A stretch of 64,000 nucleotides of DNA from the NCBI GenBank assembly GCA_023433925.1, contig JAEYTO010000069.1, positions 1 to 64,000 of the forward strand, given 5' to 3'. This DNA comes from Pseudomonadota bacterium (GTDB lineage: Bacteria > Desulfobacterota > Desulfovibrionia > Desulfovibrionales > Desulfovibrionaceae). Numbering within the stretch: the first letter of the stretch is position 1; every line of letters begins with the position of its first letter. The position numbers were made by a program, and so were the translations under genes. The notes below the pieces were generated by a model that did not search any database, was not told the origin of the DNA, and worked only from the letters and a program-made list of their open reading frames with translations. Positions 57,431 to 64,000 of this stretch are shown piece by piece.

Positions 57431-58498
57431 TCAGCGCGCGGCTCGTGACGGGCGGCGCAGGCTCGTGGGGGCCGATGCGGCGAGGCCCATCTCCACACCG
57501 GGAATCTCCAGCCCGCACTTGGGGCATTTGCCGTCCTTGACCGCGTTGCTCGTGACCGTGAATCCGCTGCGGTCCAGGCACAGGCAGCCGCACTCGGGGC
57601 AGGTCGTGTGGTCCGAGGTGTGGCCGGGCACGTTGCCCACGTAGACGAACTTGAGGCCGGCGTCCTTGCCGATCTCCCAGGCCCGCTCCAGTCGCTCCAC
57701 GGGCGTGACGGGCCGCGTGGTGAGCCTGTAGGTCGGGTGGAAGCGCGAGATGTGCCAGGGCGTGTCCGCGCCCACGTCGTCGCGGATGAACGCGGCCATG
57801 GAGCGCAGATCCTCGTCGGCGTCGTTGAGGCCGGGGATGAGCAGGGTGGTCAGCTCAAGCCACCAGCCCATCTTCTTGATGCGCACGATGTTCTTGAGCA
57901 CGGGCTTGAGCCTGGCGTCGCAGATGTCGCGGTAGAAGTCGTCATTGAAGGCCTTGAGATCAATGTTCGCCGCATGGGTGATATGCTCCAGGCGATCCAG
58001 GCATTTGTCGCTCATGTAGCCGTTGGAGACCCAGACGTTCTTGAGGCCCTTGTCGATGGCCAGCCTGGAGCACGGCTCGACGAGCTCGAAGAAGACGGTC
58101 GGCTCGGAATAGGTGTAGGAGATGCTCGCGGCTCCGTACCTGATCGCGGCGTTCACGATCTCCTCGGGCGTCATGCGCTCGCCGCGCACCGGTCCGCCTT
58201 CCTTGGGAGGCATGGACAGGGAGTAGTTCTGGCAGAACTGGCAGGCCATGGTGCAGCCGGGGGCGCCGATGGACAGCGAGGTGGTGCCGGGCAGGAAGTG
58301 GTAGAGCGGCTTCTTCTCGATGGGATCGAGGTTCATGGCCGCCACGGCGTCGGCCGACAGGGACATGAGCTTTCCGTCGAAGTTCTCGCGCACGCCGCAC
58401 TTGCCGCGCGCGCCGGGGTCGATGAGGCAGAAATGGTTGCAGAGCTCGCAGCGGACCTTGTTGTCCGCCGCCGGTTTCCAGAGCTGGGCTTCGATCAT
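57431..58498 (-). CDS. amrS: AmmeMemoRadiSam system radical SAM protein AmrS
   Basis: This 355-residue protein matches AmrS. It has CELCNHFCLIDPGARGKCG, the radical SAM triad in APGCTMACQFCQNYSLS, SYTYSEPTVFFELV, and a C-terminal zinc-ribbon-like pair CPECGCLC and CPKCGLE. The AmmeMemoRadiSam family is widespread in anaerobes, and some members are linked to lipid or quinone-like metabolism, but the substrate here is unknown. The other two Amr proteins are not in the window. It is preceded by a secreted Pro-rich protein gene on the same strand. Confidence 0.92.
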   Translation of the reverse strand: MIEAQLWKPAADNKVRCELCNHFCLIDPGARGKCGVRENFDGKLMSLSADAVAAMNLDPIEKKPLYHFLPGTTSLSIGAPGCTMACQFCQNYSLSMPPKEGGPVRGERMTPEEIVNAAIRYGAASISYTYSEPTVFFELVEPCSRLAIDKGLKNVWVSNGYMSDKCLDRLEHITHAANIDLKAFNDDFYRDICDARLKPVLKNIVRIKKMGWWLELTTLLIPGLNDADEDLRSMAAFIRDDVGADTPWHISRFHPTYRLTTRPVTPVERLERAWEIGKDAGLKFVYVGNVPGHTSDHTTCPECGCLCLDRSGFTVTSNAVKDGKCPKCGLEIPGVEMGLAASAPTSLRRPSRAAR

Positions 58499-58530
58499 GG
58501 CTGGCTCCTTGAGCCGGCCCGGCCTCCGGG

Positions 58531-59076
58531 TTACTCGCCGCCCGGTCGATAGACGTTCGGCGGCTGCCGTTCGGCTCCGGGCCGGTAGATCTGCGCCTGG
58601 CCCTGCGGTTGTTGGGCCGGCACATCGATTTCCGGGACCACGATGATGGGGGCGATGCCTGCTGCGTCGCCGGAGGGCTCGGGACGCGAGACGCCCAGGA
58701 CCGTCGCGCCGGTCGTGGGCTCCGTGGTGATGTAGGGGCCTGTCGGACCCTTGGGGTCTTGCGGAGGCGCCTTGATGATGGCGGGCTCGGCCTGGATCGC
58801 GGAGGGCTTGGCTTTGCGCGGTGTTGCCGCCTTCTTTTGTTTGGCCTGGCCTGCCGCGGGCGTAGCGGTCACGGCTTTTCGGGCCGGCTCGGATTGTGGG
58901 GCGGGCTCGGCGGCCTTGACCGCCGGAACGTGACTGGAGGCCAGCGGCACGATGGCCAGCGGGGTCCCCGGGGCCTCGGCCGAGGGAACGGGCGTCCCGT
59001 CCGCGCTCGCCTGGCCGGGGGTCAGCATGAGCAGCAAGGCCAGTGGCAATACGATTCGGCCGGTGTGCCGGCGCAT
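58531..59076 (-). CDS. Exported Pro/Ala-rich hypothetical protein
   Basis: A 181-residue protein with a signal peptide (LPLALLLMLTPGQASA, cleavage near residue 25), then low-complexity Ala/Pro/Lys-rich sequence with an IYRPGAE motif near the end that recurs as VYRPGGE at the C-terminus. AAGGAG precedes the ATG. No family is recognised; it may be a periplasmic linker protein. Confidence 0.6.
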   Translation of the reverse strand: MRRHTGRIVLPLALLLMLTPGQASADGTPVPSAEAPGTPLAIVPLASSHVPAVKAAEPAPQSEPARKAVTATPAAGQAKQKKAATPRKAKPSAIQAEPAIIKAPPQDPKGPTGPYITTEPTTGATVLGVSRPEPSGDAAGIAPIIVVPEIDVPAQQPQGQAQIYRPGAERQPPNVYRPGGE

Positions 59077-59178
59077 GGTACTCTCTCCTTGAGTTTCAAC
59101 TCGGGAGAGCCTATGAAGGCTCTCATCCCGAGAGCGCCCCGACAGCGCCCGCATACTCAACAAGAACCGGGAGTCCGC

Positions 59179-60240
59179 ATGAACGACCGCTCCTCCGCAT
59201 ACAAGGCGGCAGGTGTCGATATCGACGCCGCCAACGATTTCGTCCGCGGCATCAAGGCCATGGTCGGCTCCACGTTCACCAAGGGAGTCGTCACCGATAT
59301 CGGCGGCTTCGGTGGGCTGTTCAAGCCCGACCTGTCCTCCATGGAGGAGCCGGTCCTGGTGGCCTCCACCGATGGCGTGGGCACCAAGCTCCTGCTCACG
59401 ATCGCCTTTGGCCGCTACGACACCATAGGTATCGACCTGGTGGCCATGAGTGTCAACGACATTCTCGTGCAGGGCGCGCGGCCCCTGCTCTTCCTCGATT
59501 ACCTGGCCGTGGCCAAGGTCGACGTGGAGCGGCTCAAGGCCATCCTCTCGGGCGTGGTCGAGGGCTGCCGCAGGACGGGCTGCGCCCTGCTCGGCGGCGA
59601 GACCGCCGAGATGCCCGACCTGTACAAGGGCGACGATTTCGACATGTCCGGCTTCTGCGTGGGAATAGTGGACAACGCCAAGATCGTGGACGGCACGGAC
59701 GTGGCCATGGGGGACGCGGTCATCGGCCTGGCCTCCAGCGGCATCCACTCCAACGGCTACTCCCTGGTGCGCAAGCTCTTCGACAAGTCGGGCCTGGCTC
59801 CCGGCGACCCGTTCCCCGGCGCGGGCAAGAGCGTGGCCGAGGTGCTTTTGGAGCCCACGGCGATCTACGTGCAGCCCGTGCTCAACGTCATGCGCACCGA
59901 GCGCGTCAAGGCCATGGCCCACATCACGGGCGGCGGCTTCTACGACAACATCCCGCGCGTGCTGCCCCAGTCCGTGGCCTGCGACATCGAGTTCGGCTCC
60001 TGGCCCATGCTGCCGGTCTTCGACTGGCTCAAGGCCCAGGGCGAGCTGAGCTGGCCCGAGATGCTCCAGATCTTCAACTGCTCCATCGGCTACATGCTCG
60101 TGGTGGACCAGAAGAGCAAGGCCGAGGTCATCGAGCGCTTCGTGGGCCAGGGCGTGCCGGCCTACGAGATCGGCTCCATCCGCCCGCGCAAGGGCGACGA
60201 GGAGCAGGTCCAGATCCGCTTTCCGGCGTCGATGAAGTAG
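59179..60240 (+). CDS. purM: Phosphoribosylformylglycinamidine cyclo-ligase PurM
   Basis: This 353-residue enzyme closes the imidazole ring to make AIR in purine synthesis. Visible family motifs are YKAAGVDIDAANDFV, VVTDIGGFGGLF, STDGVGTKLLL, DLVAMSVNDILVQGA, LLGGETAEMP and AHITGGGFYDNIPR. GGGAG seven bases before ATG 59179 fixes the start. A strong terminator follows, so it is probably the last gene of its unit. Confidence 0.96.
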   Translation: MNDRSSAYKAAGVDIDAANDFVRGIKAMVGSTFTKGVVTDIGGFGGLFKPDLSSMEEPVLVASTDGVGTKLLLTIAFGRYDTIGIDLVAMSVNDILVQGARPLLFLDYLAVAKVDVERLKAILSGVVEGCRRTGCALLGGETAEMPDLYKGDDFDMSGFCVGIVDNAKIVDGTDVAMGDAVIGLASSGIHSNGYSLVRKLFDKSGLAPGDPFPGAGKSVAEVLLEPTAIYVQPVLNVMRTERVKAMAHITGGGFYDNIPRVLPQSVACDIEFGSWPMLPVFDWLKAQGELSWPEMLQIFNCSIGYMLVVDQKSKAEVIERFVGQGVPAYEIGSIRPRKGDEEQVQIRFPASMK

Positions 60241-60260
60241 CGTTCGGCAACTGAAATGCG

Positions 60261-60300
60261 AAAGGGCCGTGGAGCGATTCCGCGGCCCTTTGTTGTTTTG
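60261..60300 (+). terminator. Rho-independent terminator after purM
   Basis: AAAGGGCCG/CGGCCCTTT arms continue inward with TGGA/TTCC; the stem is followed by GTTGTTTTG. It also lies at the 3' end of the minus-strand radical SAM gene. Confidence 0.8.
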
Positions 60301-60306
60301 GCTGGC

Positions 60307-61584
60307 CTACTTCTCTTCTTCCTTGCCCAGATACGGGTTGAAGTACCCGTACCGCAGCCACGGGCAGGCGTCCTTCAGACGCTTGCGGAAGTTGGCCAGG
60401 CCCATGCCCGAGCCCTGGGCAAAGGGCTTGGCGATGGTCATGTACAGCTCGGGGTCCAGGTTCAGGTTGCGGAGCTGGATGAAATCGACCTTGTGCTCCG
60501 TGACCAGGGCCGTCAGGGCCTCGACCTCGCCCTCGCTGTCGCTCACGCCTGGGAAGTAGAGGAAGTTGAGGGACACGAACAGCCCGTGCCTCTTGGCCTG
60601 GGCGATGGTCTCCACGACGTCGGCGAACCCGTAGCCCAGGGGGCGGTAGTAGGCCTCGTACAGGGCCGGCCGGGCCGAATTGAGGCTCACGCGGATGGAG
60701 TTCAGCCCGGCCTTGGCCAGGGGCTCCATGGCCTTGGGCAGGCTGGCGTTCGTGTTCACGTTCACGGTGCCCTGGCCGCCGCCCGAGCGGTAGAGCGCCA
60801 CGGCCTCGGCGATGAGCGGGGCCTCGGTGAGCGGCTCGCCCTCGCAGCCCTGGCCGAAGGAGAAGATGGGCCGCGGCTCGCGTTCGGCGTGGTGGCGCAT
60901 GACCTCCACGATCTCCGCCGCCGTGGGCGTGAAGGTGATGCGGTTCTGGGTCGCGGGGAAGCCCGAGTCCTTGGGCTGGAGGGATATGCAGCCCACGCAG
61001 CGGGCGTTGCAGGCGCGCGAGGTGGGCAGCGGGCATTCGTAGCGGCCCAGGGCCAAGTTGCGCGCGGCCGGGCAGCAGTAGGTCAGGGCGCAGGTGGCCA
61101 GATGGCGCGCCAGCCGGTTGTCCGGGTAGCGCTTGAGCATGGCCTCGGCGCCGCGTTTGATCTTGTCCTTGGGCACCTTGGCGAAGACCTGCCTCTGGTC
61201 CTCATCCACGCGCGAGGCGCAGACCCAGAAGCGGCCGTTTTCGAAGCCCACGGCGCCATAGGCGAACAGGGGCAGTCTCGGCGCGCCCTTGTCCGTGACG
61301 TAGGCCGCCAGGCCCGAGAGGGTGTAGCCGGGGCAGACGAAGGCCGCCACGGCGAAGTCCTCCTGGACGCGCACGTCTCCCGTGGACGGGTCCAGGCCCA
61401 CGGCCCGGCGGCCCGGGAGCATGAACAGCTCGCTCTCGGCCGGCAGGGACACGATCTCGTCGGGCCTGGGCGGGCCGAACTCGCCGCCCCGGCGCACAAG
61501 CATGTCCAGGTCGGGATGGTCGTAGATGTTGCCCTGCTCGTCGGCGACCACAAGGCGCGGCGTGGGCTTTTTCTTCTTGGTCAA
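60307..61584 (-). CDS. Radical SAM protein with N-terminal extension, TTG start
   Basis: This 425-residue protein has an N-terminal region of about 150 residues rich in short beta strands (LVVADEQGNIYDHPDLDMLV). A radical SAM core follows with CNARCVGC near residue 195, FSFGQGCEGEPLTEAPLI, NVNTNASLPKAM and SIRVSLNSARPALYEAYY. The start is read as TTG at 61584 because AGGAGG lies just upstream; no ATG fits. Substrate is unknown; the core resembles peptide- or cofactor-modifying enzymes. It faces purM across their shared terminator. Confidence 0.85.
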   Translation of the reverse strand: MTKKKKPTPRLVVADEQGNIYDHPDLDMLVRRGGEFGPPRPDEIVSLPAESELFMLPGRRAVGLDPSTGDVRVQEDFAVAAFVCPGYTLSGLAAYVTDKGAPRLPLFAYGAVGFENGRFWVCASRVDEDQRQVFAKVPKDKIKRGAEAMLKRYPDNRLARHLATCALTYCCPAARNLALGRYECPLPTSRACNARCVGCISLQPKDSGFPATQNRITFTPTAAEIVEVMRHHAEREPRPIFSFGQGCEGEPLTEAPLIAEAVALYRSGGGQGTVNVNTNASLPKAMEPLAKAGLNSIRVSLNSARPALYEAYYRPLGYGFADVVETIAQAKRHGLFVSLNFLYFPGVSDSEGEVEALTALVTEHKVDFIQLRNLNLDPELYMTIAKPFAQGSGMGLANFRKRLKDACPWLRYGYFNPYLGKEEEK

Positions 61585-61693
61585 GGGCCCTCCTGCCGGG
61601 CTGGCTTCCAGCGTGGCGAATGCCAGGCAGCTCCGCCCGTGCCCCCGTGCGCTCCATGCGCCTGGACAGGGAGCACCCGCCGGAGCTTGCAGC

Positions 61694-61824
61694 CTATTGA
61701 AAAACAGGCTGAGCGGGCCAGGATGGCCCGCCGGATGCGCGGCATCCGTGAGCAATGCTTGAGCTTTGCTCAGGCATTGCGAAGTTGAAAAAAGCCAGGG
61801 CGGCTTTTTTCAACAGTCTGTTAG
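61694..61824 (+). repeat. MITE-like repeat, family B, complete copy
   Basis: CTATTGAAAAACAGGCTGAGC at the left and a 13-bp AT-rich hairpin GTTGAAAAAAGCC/GGCTTTTTTCAAC (61784-61814) then AGTCTGTTAG at the right. The middle carries CGGATGCGCGGCATCCG and TTGCTCAGGCATTGCG. Confidence 0.75.
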
Positions 61825-61841
61825 ACCAATTTCGGAAACAC

Positions 61842-61872
61842 GAAAAGGGCGGAGCCGAGCGGCCCCGCCCAA
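61842..61872 (-). terminator. Terminator of the rplM-rpsI operon
   Basis: GGGCGG/CCGCCC arms with an inner GCC/GGC stem; the minus-strand reading is followed by TTTTCG, 28 bases past rpsI. Confidence 0.75.
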
Positions 61873-61900
61873 GGAAAGCATTGTCGGTACTCGCCGCGGC

Positions 61901-62293
61901 TTAGCGCTTGGAGTACTGGTAGCGGGCACGGGCGCCGCGCTGGCCGTACTTGTGGCGCTCCTTCTCGCGGGAGTCGCGGGTCAGCAGCCCGGCCTTCTTG
62001 AGCACGGGACGCAGGTTCGCGTCGAGCTGGAGCAGCGCGCGGGAGATGCCGTGGCGCACGGCGTACGCCTGACCGGCCACGCCGCCGCCGTCCACGTTGA
62101 CCTTGATGTCCAGCTTGCCGAGCAGCCTGGTCAGGTTCAGAGGCTGGCGGATGATCATCTGCAACGTGGCCCTGGGGAAGTACTCCTCATAGGGGCGCTC
62201 GTTGATGAGGATCTGGCCGTTGCCCTTGTAGAGGCGCGTGCGGGCCACGGAGTTCTTTCGCTTGCCGGTGCCGTAGAAAAATTCTTCGCTCAT
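61901..62293 (-). CDS. rpsI: 30S ribosomal protein S9
   Basis: This 130-residue small-subunit protein has the S9 core: FYGTGKRKNSVARTRLYKG, INERPYEEYFP, NVDGGGVAGQAYAVRHGI, and the basic C-terminal RDSREKERHKYGQRGARARYQYSKR-type tail that reaches the P site (SKR end). Start ATG 62293 gives the usual length. It follows rplM by 22 bases, the common bacterial rplM-rpsI order. Confidence 0.97.
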   Translation of the reverse strand: MSEEFFYGTGKRKNSVARTRLYKGNGQILINERPYEEYFPRATLQMIIRQPLNLTRLLGKLDIKVNVDGGGVAGQAYAVRHGISRALLQLDANLRPVLKKAGLLTRDSREKERHKYGQRGARARYQYSKR

Positions 62294-62315
62294 TTCGCTA
62301 TCTCCGGTGAATCGC

Positions 62316-62747
62316 CTAGGCGAGGTCCAGCTGCTTGGGCTGCTGGGAGGTATGCGGATGCTCGGGGCCGGCATAGACCTTCAGCTTCTTGATGAGGGCC
62401 CGTCCAAGCTTGGTCTTGGGCAGCATGCCCTTGACCGCCAGCATAATGACTTCCTCGGGCTTCTTGGCCAGCATGTCCTTGAGCGGGGTCTCTTTCAGGC
62501 CGCCCATGTGACCGGTGTGCCGCTGGTAGATCTTGTCGGTCATTTTCTTGCCGGTGACCTTGATCTTCTCGGCGTTGACCACGACGATGAAATCGCCGTT
62601 GTCGACGTAGGGCGTGTACTCCGGCTTGTGCTTGCCGCGCAGGCGCAGGGCGATCTGGGTGGCCATGCGGCCCAGGATCTTGTCCTCGGCGTCGACGATG
62701 AACCAGTCGCGCTGGATGTCCTGGGGCTTGGGGGTATATGTCTTCAT
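62316..62747 (-). CDS. rplM: 50S ribosomal protein L13
   Basis: This 143-residue large-subunit protein has the L13 pattern: RDWFIVDAEDKILGRMATQIA, NGDFIVVVNAEKIKVTGKK, YQRHTGHMGGLKE, VKGMLPKTKLGRALIKKLKVYAG. The ATG at 62747 gives standard length and has AAGGAGC upstream. rpsI follows. A TTGACA-like -35 box lies 60 bases upstream. Confidence 0.97.
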   Translation of the reverse strand: MKTYTPKPQDIQRDWFIVDAEDKILGRMATQIALRLRGKHKPEYTPYVDNGDFIVVVNAEKIKVTGKKMTDKIYQRHTGHMGGLKETPLKDMLAKKPEEVIMLAVKGMLPKTKLGRALIKKLKVYAGPEHPHTSQQPKQLDLA

Positions 62748-62783
62748 GAGAAAAGCTCCTTGCTCCGAACTCGAAGGGGTAAC

Positions 62784-62812
62784 TTCGTAATCTGGTTCTC
62801 GGGAGTTGTCAA
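62784..62812 (-). promoter_or_regulatory. Possible sigma-70 promoter of rplM-rpsI
   Basis: On the minus strand TTGACA is followed after 17 bases by TACGAA. The -35 box is perfect and the -10 box weak. It lies about 40 bases upstream of the rplM start. Confidence 0.45.
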
Positions 62813-62962
62813 GGGAAACGCTCCCGAAGCCTTGGGAAACACGAAAAAACCTTGCCCGGCTTGGGCTTGTGCTTTGCCGGGCCACAAGCTAGAACGTCTC
62901 GCCGGGGAAGTTGTAACGGACGGCGAGGCGGCGAAGGGTGGATGTAACCGAAAATCAAGGCC

Positions 62963-64000
62963 ATGCCAAGCATTAGAAAGAGCCTTCTACAGCTCGTCTT
63001 CTCGGGCTCGTTCATGAAACGCTGGAACGACAAGCTCCGGCCCATGGAGCTGTTCGAGGTGGACAAGCAGGCGCACAAGATGATGATCGCTTGGCTCCTG
63101 CTCATGGAGAACAGCCGGGGCATGGCGGAGGAGGAGCGGCTGCGGCTCGCCGACCGCCTGATCGAGGGCGGCCTGTTCGACTACTTCTTCCGGCTGGTCA
63201 TCACGGACATCAAGCCGCCGGTCTTCTATCAGATCAAAACCAACCCGGCCCACTACCGCAGGCTCTCCGAGTGGGTGCTCGCCGAGTTGACTCCGCGCAT
63301 CCAGACCCTGGGCGAGGACTTCATCGGCCGCATGCGCGAGTACATCTCGGCGCCCGACCACCAGGACCTGGCCGGCCGCATCCTGCACGCCTCGCACATC
63401 TACGCCAGCCGCTACGAGTTCCATCTCATCAAGGACATGAACCCCTGGGACGAGGAGCTGGAGGAGATCGAGGACGATTTCTCGGCCATCCTCAAGTCCC
63501 ACGCCGACCTGCGCGGCATCGCCGAGCTCATGGACGACACCGCGCCGCTGGCGCGCTTCGCCAAGCTTTGCGGTCGGCTGCGCTTCCAGCGCCGCTGGTC
63601 CCAGACCCCGCGCATCCCCGAGACCTCGGTGCTCGGCCACCTGTTCATCGTGGCCGGCTTCGCCTACCTGTTCAGCCTGGAGATCGGGGCCTGCCGGGCG
63701 CGCAGGCTGAACAACTTCTTCACGGGTCTGTTCCACGACCTGCCCGAGCTGCTCACGCGCGACATCATCTCGCCGGTCAAGCGCAGCGTGGCGGGCATCG
63801 GGGACATCATCCGCGAGTACGAGGAGAAGGAACTGGAGCGGCGGGTCTTCGCCAGGCTGTCCTCGGGCGGGCACGAGGAGATCGTCGAGCGGCTCAAGTA
63901 TTTCCTCGGCTACCGCCTGGAGCCCGAGTTCGGCAACACGGTGCGCCGGGACGGCGTCGTGGCCGTGGTCAGCTTCGAGGAGCTTCAGGAGTGGTACAAC
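62963..64000 (+). CDS. HD-domain protein (runs off the right edge)
   Basis: The first 346 residues of an open frame. An N-terminal helical region (LQLVFSGSFMKRWNDKLRP) is followed by an HD-domain core with DTAPLARFAKLCG, SQTPRIPETSVLGHLFIVAG, TGLFHDLPELLTRDIISPVK and GIGDIIREYEEKE. The His and adjacent His-Asp pairs match metal-dependent phosphohydrolases of the YfbR type (nucleotidases). The gene has no stop in the window, so its end is unknown. ATG 62963 is the first in frame; CAAGG lies just upstream. Confidence 0.8.
   Translation, partial: MPSIRKSLLQLVFSGSFMKRWNDKLRPMELFEVDKQAHKMMIAWLLLMENSRGMAEEERLRLADRLIEGGLFDYFFRLVITDIKPPVFYQIKTNPAHYRRLSEWVLAELTPRIQTLGEDFIGRMREYISAPDHQDLAGRILHASHIYASRYEFHLIKDMNPWDEELEEIEDDFSAILKSHADLRGIAELMDDTAPLARFAKLCGRLRFQRRWSQTPRIPETSVLGHLFIVAGFAYLFSLEIGACRARRLNNFFTGLFHDLPELLTRDIISPVKRSVAGIGDIIREYEEKELERRVFARLSSGGHEEIVERLKYFLGYRLEPEFGNTVRRDGVVAVVSFEELQEWYN

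Overview
This is a GC-rich chromosomal window that most resembles a Desulfovibrio-type sulfate reducer (Desulfovibrionaceae and relatives). The pointers are a class II superoxide reductase (neelaredoxin), a separate 38-residue desulforedoxin, an archaeal-type 2-amino-3,7-dideoxy-heptulosonate synthase, an AmmeMemoRadiSam radical SAM enzyme, many two-component and sigma-54 regulators, and dispersed GC-rich hairpin repeats between genes. The identification comes from gene content and style only, not from a database match. There is no prophage, integrase, IS transposase, CRISPR array or rRNA in the window. One tRNA (Pro, UGG) is present.

Layout. 0.1-4.3 kb: thiE, a thiamine-binding-family protein, yjgA/darP, dodecin, a Cys-rich small protein, neelaredoxin and a small membrane protein. 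4.4-9.1 kb: a copper P-type ATPase with a coupled Cys-rich protein, a receiver-HPt protein, and the ADH-synthase-type aldolase. 9.3-12.3 kb: a glycine-betaine ABC transporter. 12.8-19.3 kb: an LpxR-like outer-membrane protein and a three-gene phosphorelay (NtrC-type regulator, CHASE4 kinase, hybrid kinase). 19.6-30.1 kb: an HDOD protein, small membrane proteins, a MocR regulator divergent from azlCD, a split-domain lytic transglycosylase, a hybrid kinase with a CheR-like N-terminus, and desulforedoxin. 30.1-33.9 kb: an Mla-type lipid transport operon with STAS fused to the permease and a lipoprotein at the end. 34-41.3 kb: a phosphoribosyltransferase, a lipid-kinase-like protein, a DUF488 protein, TypA, and a sensor kinase paired with a membrane-anchored amino-acid-type binding protein. 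42-45 kb: a metallo-beta-lactamase/rhodanese protein, a SIMPL protein and a HigBA-type toxin-antitoxin pair.

The most unusual block is 45.06-52.85 kb. A compact minus-strand operon encodes a small exported protein, a lysine 2,3-aminomutase, two ATP-grasp ligases, a GNAT acetyltransferase, and a protein fusing a GNAT domain to a histone-deacetylase/acetylpolyamine-amidohydrolase domain. Immediately upstream lies a gene for a sigma-54 activator with a degenerate receiver. Between the two is a good -24/-12 promoter (GG-N10-GC) and three copies of an AATCGGAAC-N5-GTTCC inverted repeat, the expected layout for activator sites. I read this as a sigma-54-controlled pathway that makes, ligates, acetylates and deacetylates a beta-lysine-derived compound; the product is unknown.

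52.9-64 kb: a family-4-type uracil-DNA glycosylase, a DUF1461-like membrane protein, a CBS-ACT protein followed by a livG remnant, a secreted Ada-type metal-binding protein, tRNA-Pro, AmrS, a secreted Pro-rich protein, purM, a radical SAM protein with a TTG start, rplM-rpsI, and an HD-domain gene that runs off the right edge. Two dispersed repeat families, one of paired GC hairpins (about ten copies) and one MITE-like with AT-rich ends (three copies), sit in many intergenic gaps.
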